This document shows positions 1-12,700 of a DNA stretch of 64,000 nucleotides, piece by piece (position 1 is the first letter of the stretch; each line of letters starts with the position of its first letter). Under the pieces are notes generated by a model. It made no database searches. It was not told where the DNA came from and was given only the letters and a program-made list of their open reading frames with translations. The stretch comes from Siphonodentalium dalli. Lineage: Eukaryota; Mollusca; Scaphopoda; Gadilida; Siphonodentaliidae. The translations under genes and the position numbers were made by a program. The stretch is from contig CP136063.1 in assembly GCA_032622095.1 (NCBI GenBank), positions 24,430,987 to 24,494,986 on the forward strand. Direction: 5' to 3'.

Positions 1-354
1 TCCCTCTAAATCATTGAAATTGTATGAAATAAATGTATCGAAAATTCAATATCGAGCAAAATTTAGCTTGTAGCACTTCTTGTTCCGAACATATTATTTT
101 ATACAATAGAATATGAATAAAAAGTAAAATATGTTTCTTAAAAATTCGTCTGGAACCCTGAATACATCTTTAACCCCTTCTACACTAAATATTCATACCC
201 CCCAGTTGATTATTAATGTATTTACTACATAGGGTAGATGCCATCATCGCTGTACACACAGTATAGAAGGTGGCAATGTCACTAGGGCAGCCCACATACT
301 GAAAATTGCACGAGGTTTTGTAGATTTATTGCATATGAGCAGTTTGCATGTTAA
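1..354. other. Intronic or upstream DNA, no gene seen
   Basis: AT-rich sequence with no coding exon that I can recognise. Positions about 165-235 hold a short fragment of the interspersed repeat seen more fully at 36623-36866 (the ACTAAATATTCAT segment). The next exon on the + strand, at 3581, starts in the middle of a codon, so this stretch is most likely the 3' part of an intron whose upstream exon is off-window. Confidence 0.5.
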
Positions 355-479
355 CCCTTTCATGTCTGGAGTTTCCTTAAATTTTGCGAAAACACTGTAC
401 CAATGCATTCTCTTATATATACAAGCCACTTGTATATAAGAGAATAATTGGCCTAACAATATTTAATGTTATCGTGTAA

Positions 480-3407
480 GGGGTCATCTCAAAACTCTAA
501 TCGGTACCGATTGCCATTTACCGATTGTATTCAAGCCTTTTGAATTAGAAAACAATCAGTAAGTCGGACAGCGTAATCACGTTAGTAGCATCATGAACGG
601 TAAAATCGGTACTGATTCTACCGATCAATATCCAAGAGTGAATGCATTACGTCGCAGTCAGTAAGTCAATCGGTGAAATCTGTACCGATTGAAAATTTTA
701 ACGTTCGATTTGTTGTTTGTATGTTGGTGTAAGCAGTCGGAATGACACTCAGTGAAATCGGTACCGATTGAGACGTTTTACTTTGGATTTTTGTTATACA
801 TAGATCTAGGGCCAAGATGATCGTGGATTCTCCGTCGGAAAAAAATCAATAGTAGTTTATTTGCATTGTTTTAGGTATTAGGTATTATTAGACTAATTGG
901 CAGTAACAATTTGTAATGTACATTAATATCCTCATCGGAAATACTTCTATTTCGTTTCCGATTCCGTACTTTACATATGCACATAAATTGTATCATTTTT
1001 ACTCCACTTTCATCTCATCAAATTACACTTTAATCATCATTGATTGTCATATCATCTAACATTTTAGCATAATCTGCATATTCATCCAATACTCATTCAA
1101 TTATTACTAATTGTGTAGCATATTAACGTATTTTATCAGCATTCTATTGTGACATTTCTTCACTGTTTATCTATACGTTATGCGATTGGCTGAATCCCGT
1201 TAAGCTCTGCCCATCGCATGTCACTCATGTTTCCCCGGCAGATTCAAACGTCTGGCTGGTGTGTTATTGGGTCGAATTTTTCATCGGGTCGCTTTTTATG
1301 GTCGCACTTGCCCTGGTCATGTTGCTATATAAACAAATCCGACCCAATCTCATTCGCACTCTGGGCAATGAAGTTAAGTCTTTGTTGACTTTTGTCACTA
1401 TTATTTTACCTGACTTTTAATTGAAGTCCCAATGGGGGGCATTTTGTTAAGACTTTCGGGGTATATAGGCCTACGGAGTGCAACCCATGTCTTGGACTGT
1501 TGATTATTAATTGGTGGATTACCTAATTGATTGATTTATGCCATTTAGCTGGTTGTTTGTCATAATTTAGTTTGAGAATCTGAAGATCAAGTTGTTTTAG
1601 TGGGATTTAAATTTAGCCCATACTCACCCGAAAGAGACCCAAGAGGGGCTTTGATGATAATATGATATCTTCACTTCTTATGTGAATTATTCAGTGGAAT
1701 CTTGGATATTGTTCTAATAAATCATGTTATTGTGTCTGTGCCTCTGTGGTCACTCAGAAATACTGTGGGTCCATACATTGATATAGTCCTACGAGGGTTT
1801 CGGGGCCCCACATAGAGAGATCAAACCAAGACACAGACTCAAGTAGTCAAGAACAGACCAAAAATTATTCAAGATCAAAGAATCCAGATACATTTCCTGT
1901 AGCGATGATCTCTCGATGTTGGGGGGGGGGGCAAAGCTATGTATCCACGCTACCGGGCCAGACGTCAGTAGACCTACAAGACCCTGCACACGTTACATTC
2001 TGTTCTGGGATAGTCATTTTGTTAAAAATATTCGTGTACACGTCTCGGTGCAATTGACTACTGTATTCTTTTGAATCAGTATTAAATTTTGTTTATAGCT
2101 AGGGTACAAATTTTTACTGTGATCTTTCTTTACAATTTACAAATCACAATTGTATGGATCTACTTTATCCCACAGTTACTGGACATAAAGTCCCAAAAAT
2201 AAGGTTTTAATCAAATTTATAAATCGGTGTACTAATATAAGGAACTCAAGTTATGAAAGAATTGCCAAATGGCCGGACAAACATAGCCCAAATACAAGCA
2301 CAAAACACAAAATACTGGGCATATGTCGCCTGTTACACAAAATACCGGGCATAAATTAACGGAGTTTAAAACATTTTTCAATGTTTTCGTATACTTGTTC
2401 AATCGGTAATTGGAAAGACCGGTGTTCTGCAACAAATAGTTTGTTGGAACACATGCACTTTTTTTCAGAACACCGGTTCCCTTCTCACGATGCTAAGAAA
2501 TAAAATCGCTAATGGTGAAAAATGTTTTAAACTCCGTTAATTTGGCGTCCAGAACGATTTATCGCAGCAGAATTGTAGCTGAGTATGTTATTTATAGGAA
2601 ACAGGCGACTTATACCCGGTATTTTGTGTTTTGTGCTTGCATGTGGGATATGTTTGTCCGGCTATTTGGTAATTATTTCATAACTTTAGTTCCTTTTATT
2701 AGTATACCGATTTATAAATTCGATTAAAACCTTATTTTTTGGGACTTTATGTCCAGTAACTGTGTTTATCCAGACTAAAAAGTGAGTGATTTGGCTTCAC
2801 ACCCATTGGCTTAAACCACAGCTGTCAATCAAACTAAAAATGGGCGTGCATTTGTCGCCAAGATGTAAACACGATTTGCACAACACGAATTACCACGTTG
2901 GATCTGGGCACGATTATAACAATGCATGCGTGACAATTACCTAACACTTAATTAGTTAATATAAATACTTCATTACCGGAGTAATGTATTCGAACTGTAA
3001 ATTTGGCATAACAGTATATTTACTTTCTAATAGTCCTCAGTTCATTGAGTGTATATAGGGTGTACTGCAGGTGAAGAATATCAATGACATAATATATAGG
3101 ATTTGATATATATACGCGGTACTGATTAAACTTATACATAAATACATAGTCATAAATCAATAAATAAACAAAATAATGTTTTGCTTATAGCGAGATTACC
3201 AAGGCGCTGCGATCATTAGCGACGTTTTTGAGCAACGTTCTGATCGGTAAATTCGGTACCGATTTTACCGATCGATGCGTTCTTCAAAAACGTCATTATA
3301 ACGTTGTAATCGGTATTTTATCCATAGAAAGTACATTCACAGTAAGTTGTGAATCGGAAAATCGGTGTTTTTGCCCATTTTAACGATTTTAGTTTTGAGA
3401 TGACCCC
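480..3407. mobile_element. PIF/Harbinger-like non-autonomous element
   Basis: Terminal inverted repeats GGGGTCATCTCAAAACT (480-496) and its exact reverse complement (3391-3407) are flanked by TAA at 477-479 and 3408-3410. A 3-bp TWA duplication and a GGG start are features of the PIF/Harbinger superfamily. No transposase ORF is recognisable; the longest ORFs are about 70 codons. Both ends are studded with the palindrome ATCGGTACCGAT and variants (about 500, 605, 670, 755 on the left; 3243, 3255, 3310, 3352 on the right). The middle is AT-rich and contains a further element at 2171-2764. Confidence 0.75.
2171..2764. mobile_element. Long inverted-repeat (foldback) element nested in the Harbinger-like element
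   Basis: The two arms, 2171 to about 2385 and about 2511-2764, are reverse complements over roughly 200 bp. They begin CACAGTTACTGGACATAAAG and end with its complement. A 7-bp direct repeat TTTATCC directly flanks it (2164-2170 and 2765-2771), which indicates insertion with target duplication. The arms differ by several substitutions, so it is not recent. The superfamily is uncertain. Weak ORFs across the arms are shadows of the inverted repeat. Confidence 0.7.
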
Positions 3408-3580
3408 TAAGCCAGTGCATTATCTTATATATGTGAGACTCCCAATGGGAGACTCGTGTATATAAAATAATGCACTGGCACAGGATCATTAATGCTGCAC
3501 CAGCACAGCTCCCATCATTAAAGGGTTAAATTCTGATTTTTACTAGGTAGTTATTATTAAAGTCTATATTTTTTTTACAG

Positions 3581-3710
3581 GTGACCTATCTTTTATGTAC
3601 AACTCTAATGTAACGATAAACATACTGGCAAATGATGGAGCTTACGGGATATTCCAGTTTGATGTTAGTACAGACAAAGTTATTGAGGAGGGGAGCTCTA
3701 CCTCTTTTGA
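3581..3710 (+). CDS. ADGRV1: ADGRV1-like exon 1 of window (Calx-beta boundary)
   Basis: The acceptor is a run of T ending in TTTTACAG; the donor is GTGAGT. The exon starts with two bases that finish a codon begun in an off-window exon and ends with two bases (GA) of the next codon. It encodes DLSFMYNSNVTINILANDGA, then YGIFQFDVSTDKVIEEGSSTSF. The NILANDGAYGIFQF linker marks the end of one Calx-beta repeat and the start of the next, a spacing typical of ADGRV1. A frame starting at the first base hits TAA, so the phase is decided by the reading frame and confirmed by exon 2. Confidence 0.85.
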
Positions 3711-6700
3711 GTGAGTAATCTATGCATTAATGATGCATTTATTTCCAATATAAGTGAAATTCAATTTCAAAAAGTGTTTCTTTATTCACTTGATAACATA
3801 AGCCAATTGTAACACTTTTTAATTTTCCTTTTATTAAAGGTACTCAATCTGATCAGACATCCCCATATCATCAAGTTACAAGAAAACAAAATTTCTTCAA
3901 AATACACTTTAGTTATCAGAATCGATTAATTACAATAAATTAATGCTAACCGCTGTCAACTATGGTATAAAATTTCCCAAAACTTGTTATTTATCAACAT
4001 GTTGTTCAACGAAATATGGCCATATAATCACTTTCGTATCACAAAATTTGGCTGTATTACCACTTTATTTTAGAGTTATCCATCTTCATCCGCAATTTTG
4101 TCCAAGACAACGGGTTTGTGATGACTCGTTTCTGGGCCACAAATAATTAAACAGTTTGAGAAATAACAAATTTCAAAAGTTGATATCTGATCACTCTGAG
4201 CTTTGATGGGTTGGTTCCTCGACTCAAAGCAAATATTTTTCACTCCCGAAGCCAAAGAAATAGTCATTTGGAAGCATTAATTCGGATAAAGCATCTTTAA
4301 CCTTTTCAGTGCCAAGTCCGATTTTTTTATCAACCCATATTTCCTTGATCATTTTTCAAATTCAATGATTATAATAATCTTAGAGCTCTTTCCATCAATG
4401 TATCACATTATTATAATCAATAAATTTGAAAAATGATCAAGGAAATATGGGTTGATACAAAAATCGAACTTGGCACTGAAAGGGTTAATTAAAGAAGCAA
4501 ATAATTCTGTATGTGTATATTCTTCTTGCAAATTTTATTAACCTAGGCTGACTTATGAACAATTAATTTTTCAACAAATTTGTTTATCGTCTGCACCAAT
4601 GTCTATGTCTAAAAATGCAGCATTCAGAAGAGAAACCTCTTTACTTTTGTTATACCACATATAGTAAAGGTGCATAATAAATAAGTGAATCATTCCATAA
4701 TCCAGGCTGGTTGTGACTATTCCAATTATTTTACCCCATCAGGAAAAGAACAGACTAACATTGAACGCTGTTTATCTTTATTGTTTGATGATGGATATAT
4801 ATAGAGGATCTCAAACGAATTACTATTTTATACGGAATTTATCAACCGAGTTCACTAAATTCGATTTGAGCCGAGGTTTACCGAGGCTCAAATAGAATTT
4901 AGTGGACGAGGTTGATAAATTACGTATACAATAGAACGAGTTTGAGATATTTTTTATCACATGATCATATAATCGCTAAAATTTTATCGAAAAGAACAAC
5001 AATTAACTGCATCCAGCGAACATTGTCCCAAAGAGCAGCGTGACGTCATTGCACGCGACGATATTACACGTGTCTATTACGCTCGAATATTACATCGGAA
5101 AATAGTGCTAATCATGTGATAAAATAAATTATACAACATTTAAACAGACATTGTTGATTCTAAATGATACATACATAATTTGGTAAGAGGTATCTCAAAA
5201 CATACCTACACAGAAAAGTTCAGAACATATTCATTGATATAGCACTGAGAATACTTGTTTTGTTTCTCATATTTTTCGATAAATCAGAGCGTTCTGTTTG
5301 CGCCAGTTCAATTGTTTTAATCAGCTATTTCATACAACTTGCAATTGAAGACCATGGGAAGAAAATCTGGAGCTGCCATCGCTCTAAAACGTTTATGACA
5401 CCACATTAAGAGGGGGTATACTGGAATCAGCTGTCCGTTGTTCGTCGTCTATGGACGCAAATTTGTCTGGAGTTTTTCTCAGTCATTTTTTTTATCATTT
5501 TTTTAAACTTGGCACAGACATCAACCACAAAATTTTTCGCAACATACATAATATTGTCCGAGCTTTTATTCCTACATTTTAGGTCAATTTATTTTAAACT
5601 TGGCACATATTTAGTACCATGGGAACATGTGTACCTGCGATTATGATGTCTGTGCCACTTTTTTTTGTGGAGTTATTCCCCTTTTTCGACTTAAAACATT
5701 TTCACAACATGCATAATTTTGTTCGAGCATTTATTCCTACATTTTTCAGTCAATGGGTTTAGGATTAGGGTTAGGGTTCTGCATCTGCAATGGGAACTGT
5801 TATTTTATTTTTTTAACATATGTTTACTGATATGTGAAACATCTTAGTGTGTTAAAAACACGGGGGTATCCTTTGTCCCATTGGGACAGTCACACCTCTA
5901 GTTTGATCTGGATGGGAAAATGTTCGGTTGGTGAATGCCTTGTGGGCAAATGTCCGGTGGGTAAAGGTCCAGGTGGGCATATGTCCATTCATGAAGATGA
6001 GAAAATGTTCGGCTACCATTCCCAATGTCCTCACAAGAAATTTTAGAAAATTAAAAGCTACTATCAGTGAGGTCACTTTCGTTTGATAATTCACTTGCAC
6101 TTGATTCATGTTTTGATATCATTCATTCCAGTATTATACGAACCGTTGGAAGTGAAGGAACCATTTCAGCATTCTGGGGCATATTTGATCCACAAACGAA
6201 TCAGCAACTACCATTCAAGAAAGAATTTACAGAAACCACTGGATATGTTACATTTAACCCCCAAGATGTGCGACGGACCATTGCACTGTCTGCTCTGGTG
6301 GACGATATTCCAGAAAAAGATAAAATATATTTTCTAAAGCTCACTCATGTACAAGGTGTGTAGATTCTGAAAGTCTTATTTTCAGCTATAGTATCCCATA
6401 TATTGTCAGATGGTGAAAACAGATCAATATTTTTTACATTAAAAAATTGTGGCCCAGTATAAATGAGGTTTATCTGCTGCTCAATTTGCTCAACTCTTTT
6501 CGCCATCTCAGTCATGGTATATCAGTCCTTAATGAAGTTTGGTATGGAGATTTTCCAGCGTAAGTGCTTTCGATAGAGTGGCACATGACATTTGTGTTTT
6601 CCAATCTAGAATTGTCAGTTCCCAGTCTAAGTTAAATTCAGACCCACATATAAATAGTTGGTCTGATCACTTGATGTAGTCTTTCTATTTCCGAACCGTG

Positions 6701-9700
6701 GGATTCCACGTCAGTAGCGCCAATCTGAACTCATTATTAGAACCCCAAGATGATAGTGTCCAATCGAAGCGATTCACATATCGCGATGTGACGTAATCTT
6801 GGGGAAAGCTTGCAGGCTTCAAGGAAATTTACATTTCGACGAGACTACAATAGACTCAGTGTGTCAGTATGACTCTGAGTGTATCTATATTACACAGTCT
6901 GGTCATATACATGTTTTTCTGTTTTTGAGAAAAAAGAAGCCAATTGTAAGAAAATTATTATCAAGCTTGGATTTTAGTGTGCAGAATGAGGTCTCCAGAA
7001 GGTGAATTTAGTAACGGTATCCCTCATAGCAGGCTAGCATCACCAAACTCACCCTCTGGGTACCTTATTCTGCTTAGGCCTCAACTTCTGTGGGAGACCT
7101 AGGATAAGATTGAAGTTCCCCAGTTGGACATGATGTTGACCCATTAGTCACCTCGATTATGCATTATATCTTCTGCAAATCACTGCAAATCATAGGATTT
7201 AGAAACTGAACAGAAGGGAAAAAATAACTAAAAACGATGTTAAATTGAGACTATAGATACTACCCAGAAAGCAGAATGAGGTCCCCAGAGGGTAAGTTTG
7301 GTGATGCTAGCCTGCTGTGAGTTATAGCGTCACTAAATTCACTGCCTGGGGCCTTCATCTGCAAATGTCAGACACACTAAATTATAGCTTGATTATTATA
7401 TTGGGCAGTTGTGGATGGGAGAATGGATGAAGTGTTGGCTACAATCTCTAAACCAAATGCCCAGATAAATGTTGTGGTCCACACCAATGAGGATCCCCAT
7501 GTGGGTCCTCTTGTGGGTGGTCAGACTCCAGATATGACTGAATTTGTTCTGACAAATGTCAAAGTTGTCAAAAATCGACGAGTGATTTTACATCAAAAGC
7601 TAGCATTTTTTATATCAAAACTTGTTAGTTGCATCATAATTCCTTCTGACATACGTCAAATGTGTCCAAAACCAAAACCGACGATTGATTTTGCATCAAA
7701 AGCTGGTGTTTTTTACTTCAAAACTTGTTGCCTGTTTTTTTTTACATCAAAAGCTGGTGATTTTACTTCAAAACGGTGACCTTATTTTACAACAAAAGCT
7801 GGTGATTGTACCTCAAAACTCGTTAGTTACATCAAAAGCTGGCGATATTACATAAAAACCCATTAGTTGCATCAAAAGTCATCAGTTACATCAAAACCTG
7901 GCAGAGCACTCGGAGTGTATGTTTATTGCAAAGACTAGGCATGTCCATGTTTTCCTGTTTTTGACAAAAAAGAAGCTAATTGTAAGAAAATTATTATATT
8001 GTGCAGTTGTGGACGGGAGAACAGATGAAGTGTTGGCTACAATCTCTAAAACAAAAGCCCAGATAAATGTTGTGGTTCTCGCCAATGAGGATCCCCATGG
8101 GAGGTTTGCTTTCTCAAAGGACTCCATCGAAAAAAGTGTGGCAGAGGACTACAATCCAGGAGGAGTGAATTATACGAGGACTAAGCTAACGGTGGAGCGA
8201 CGACAAGGATCTTTTGGAAAAGTTGCGGTATGTTGTAAATCATTCAGAGAGACAGGGACGCCGGAAGCATGAAAGGGCAAGGGGGCAAACGAGCCAGTAG
8301 GGCACCATTTGGGTCCCAATTAGACACCCCCGGGCCAGGGCAAGGGGGGCAAGTGCCCCCCTTCTCCGGCGTCCCTGCAGAGAGAGGTGATAGTTCAATT
8401 ATCATTGCCTTGCAGGCTCCATTTACGGTTCCGGAGGTATATGTGGCAGAACCTACGTTGGAGATAGGTCTTCCTGGAATTCACGTGGTGTACTTTTTGT
8501 TTGTTTGGTCACGACTACTCATGGAACCATAGATCTGTTGATTTCTTTATTTAAACTTAGCTTTGCTAGTACTAGATAGCTGGTGCTGGCTTCTCATATC
8601 TTCTTTCTTTTGGGATCTGTAATTAAGTTATCAAAAGAGCGGAATCATATTGGAACTTAGTCGACTGAACGATGAGTTTTCATATATCATGACCAGTGCA
8701 GTGTACCAAAACAAACTGTAAACTTTATATCACATCACTAGTTTGACTGCGTATTTTCCTGAGAACCAGCATCGAGTGATCTTGTCAGCATGCTAAGTAC
8801 GACTGTCCGACTAACAAATCATGCCTGTTTTCATCATATGATGAAATAATTTATCATGCAATAGTGCAGCCAGGGATGTAACTCAGGCATGGGCGCACAT
8901 CGTTCTATTACATATAGCCCTTGCACTTGAATCAATGGCATGACATCATTCCCTGTAAGTTGATGATGTTTAATAGACACAAGTAAACACTTTTAAGTAT
9001 TACAGGTTACAGTGAAGTAATTATTTCCCATAGGCCTCAGTGTTAACATATAATGGCCTGCAGCCCTGACTATCCATGAATTGTGATAAATGAGTACATG
9101 GTCACCAGGATTGGCATCTGCGCAAAGTTTCTGCATGAAAAAAAATCATATCGTCGAGCATGGAATGTACCTTTAAATTTGTGATTTATAATCGAGAGTC
9201 AGAATTGCATGAAAAAAATATTGACATTTTTTACCTCACACCAAAAAAAATTAATCTAGGAACCACGTGCTTTACAATGTGCCAATGTTTTGTTTGGAGT
9301 CTGAAATTTCAAGAGGAGTGATTGCATGTATTTTATATGTTTAAATATCGAAACTACTATTAACCAACCAGAGCCCAGAATTTTTTTAATTCTCTCCTGT
9401 ATCTTGGTCCAAAATCCATTGGAGGGCGCTACCAATCGAATTACTTCACTGTAACCTAAAGTGACAACAGCGTCAATGACATGCCATCTGAAAATGACAC
9501 AAATCAGTCCCTGGACTCTTCACATTTGAAAATAAAATACAAAATCTCTATCCATGACTTTGTTTTCGTCTTTATTAACCCTTTCCTGACCGCACCCCTG
9601 TTTACAATTGCAACACAAAATATCTTAAAATGAACATGAAAAGTCACCATGTGAGGTCCGTGTCGATAAAGTAAACGATCGTAGCATATATACCCATCAT

Positions 9701-12700
9701 TGGTGTTATAGCTGACCGATTTCTCTCTGAGAAAATATGGACGATGGTTCGCCTGATAAACATGGACACGTTGGAGCTTGAATTGGGCGCACTTGACAAA
9801 TTCTGAGTCCTGTTAAACGAAATTTTCGCATAAAACTGAAGTTTTGAGTGCAGCAGAATTATTCTGTGCCTACATGTATGTGCATGGAAACAGCCACATC
9901 ACTCAAACACACCACCGTGTTACACTTTTTGTCGACAAGCCACATCAAGCAGACTAATTGGCTGCCATTTAACCCTGCACTGGTCATGTTTTACATCAAA
10001 TTTTAGAGACCTGCCACAGATAGCGATGTAGTTTGCTCTCATGGCTAGTCAAAAAGCCTCTATTCCAGTTGTGTACTGACCCTCGATGTTCAGTGCGTGA
10101 TTTGTTACCATGACATTCATTAAAGGTACACATATGGGCTCATAACGGACAAAAAAGGGAGATTTTTGAGGTAGAAATTTGAAGCAAAAATTGTCCCAGA
10201 TGGATTAATATTGGCTTCTCATTGATTACCACCGATTCAAATAATATAAAATGCCGCGTGCTACAAGTTCCCTAATTGTTTGTTGGTCAATATTGATAGG
10301 AAACCCACCACTGGGCCCAAATGAGAAAAATGATCATTTTTGTGCTTTAGGTTACAGTGAAGTAATTATTTCCCATAGGCCTCAGTGTTAATATATAATG
10401 GCCTGCAGCCCTGACTATCAATGAATTGTGATAAATGAGTACATGGTCACCAGGATTGGCATCTGCGCAAAGTTTCTGCATGAAAAAAATCATATCGTCG
10501 AGCATGGAATGTACCTTTAAATTTGGGATTTATAATCGAGTCAGAATTGCATGAAAAAAATATTGACATTTTTTACCTCACACCAAAAAAAATTAATCTA
10601 GGAACCACGTGCTTTACAATGTGCCAATGTTTTGTTTGGAGTCTGAAATTTCAAGAGGAGTGATTGCATGTATTTTATATGTTTAAATATCGAAACTACT
10701 AACTATTAACCAACCAGAGCCCAGAATATTTTTAATTCTCTCCTGCATCTTGGTCCAAAATCCGTTGGAGGGCGCTACCAATCGAATTAATTCACTGTAA
10801 CCTAAAGTGACAACAGCGTCAATGACATGCCATCTGAAAATGACACAAATCGGTCCCTGGACTCTTCACATTTGAAAATAAAATACAAAATCTCTATCCA
10901 TGACTTTGTTTTCGTCTTATTAACCCTTTCCTGACCCCACCCCTGTTTACAATTGCAACACAAAATATCTTAAAATGAACATGAAAGATCACCATGTGAG
11001 GTCCGTGTCGATAAAGTAAACGATGGTAGCATATATACCCATCATTGGTGTTATAGCTGACCGATTTCTCTCTGAGAAAATATGGACGATGGTTCGCCTG
11101 ATAAACATGGACACGTTGGAGCTTGAATTGGGCGCACTTGACAAATTCTGAGTCCTGGTAAACAAAATTTTCGCATAAAACTGAAGTTTTGAGTGCAGCA
11201 GAATTATTCTGTGCCTACATGTATGTGCATGGAAACAGCCACATCACTCAAACACACCACTGTGTTACACTTTTTGTCGACAAGCCATGTCAAGCAGACT
11301 AATTGGCTGCCATTTAACCCTGCACTGGTCATGTTTTACATCAAATTTTAGAGACCTGCCACAGATAGCGATGTAGTTTGCTCTCATGGCTAGTCGAAAA
11401 GCCTCTATTTCAGTTGTGTACTGACCCTTGATGTTCAGTGCGTGATTTGTTACCATGATATTCATTAAAGGTACACATATGGGCTCATAACAGACAAAAA
11501 AGGGAGATTTTTTAGGTAGAAATTTGAAGCAAAAATTGTCCCAGATGGGTTAATATTGGCTTCTCATTGATTACCACCGACTCAAATAATATAAAATGCC
11601 ACGTGCTACAAGTTCCCTAATTGTTTGTTGGTCAATATTGATAGGAAACCCACCACTGGGCCCAAATGAGAAAAATGATCATTTTTGTGCTTTAGGTTAC
11701 AGTGAAGTAATTATTTCCCATAGGCCTCAGTGTTAACATATAATGGCCTGCAGCCCTGACTATCCATGAATTGTGATAAATGAGTACATGGTCACCAGGA
11801 TTGGCATCTGCGCAAAGTTTCTGCATGAACAAAATAATATCGTCGAGCATGGAATGTACCTTTAAATTTGGGGTTTATAATCGAGAGTCAGAATTGCATG
11901 AAAAAAATATTGACATTTTTTACTTCACACCAAAAAAAATTAATCTAGGAACCACGTGCTTTACAATGTGCCAATGTTTTGTTTGGAGTCTGAAATTTCA
12001 AGAGCAGTGATTGCATGTATTTTATATGTTTAAATATCGAAACTACTATTAACCAACCAGAGCCCAGAATTTTTTTAATTCTCTCCTGCATCTTGGTCCA
12101 AAATCCATTGGAGGGCGCTACCAATCGAATTACTTCACTGTAACCTACAATGTTATTTTCGCTCTAAATGTATGCTTTCAATTTTTATGAATCATTATGA
12201 AGTGAATAAAAATTGAATTTGATATCCACTTTATTTGATCGGATAATAAATAGCTCATTCTGAAATTAGCTATTACTTAGTAAATAGCTCGTGCTATGGT
12301 GTTGATAGATAAATATTGTCAGAATTAAATTCCTGAAGCACCCACTATTAGCTTGTGCTATGGTATTGATAATAAATATTGTCAGAATTAAATTCCTGAA
12401 GCACCCATTAAGTTCTAGAAGTATACATTGAAATGGTCCATTCTTCATTTATAGGTATTTCAGATACTCTGAGCAAAATATCACCCTTGGGGAACCAGTT
12501 TTAGAGATGTTTAGCTAATAATTAGTTTCCCCACCTATTAATAGGAATCATTCTGCAACTGTATTATCTGTTCGTCTGTCTGTTGTCTGTTTATATTTCT
12601 GAACATCCTTCCATATATGAATAGTAAACCATTCCAAGGCATACCGGTTCTTTTATAACTGATAGGAGAATCTGTTCAGTAAAGAAATGGTTAAATAGAA

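Larger units (their letters stand above)
355..3525. mobile_element. piggyBac-type MITE split by a 2.9-kb insertion
   Basis: The element is flanked by TTAA on both sides (351-354 and 3526-3529). Its ends are CCCTTTCATG and, reversed, CCCTTTAATG. TTAA targets and CCCT termini are typical of piggyBac-like elements. Without the inserted block (480-3410) it would be about 240 bp. It contains the hairpin motif AATGCATTCTCTTATATA found in related copies at 42820-43211 and 52666-52890. It has no coding capacity. The copy at 52666-52890 lacks the insertion and serves as an empty-site comparison. Confidence 0.75.

Noticed and set aside
2232-2727. Two opposed ORFs of about 70 codons
   Set aside because: Mirror images in the two arms of the inverted repeat at 2171-2764.
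5757-5780. Interstitial telomere repeat
   Set aside because: Only about two and a half TTAGGG-like units, too short to mean anything.
7411-7779. 122-aa protein continuing from the copied exon 3
   Set aside because: Only the first 30 codons match Calx-beta; the rest runs through the minisatellite and has no protein signature.
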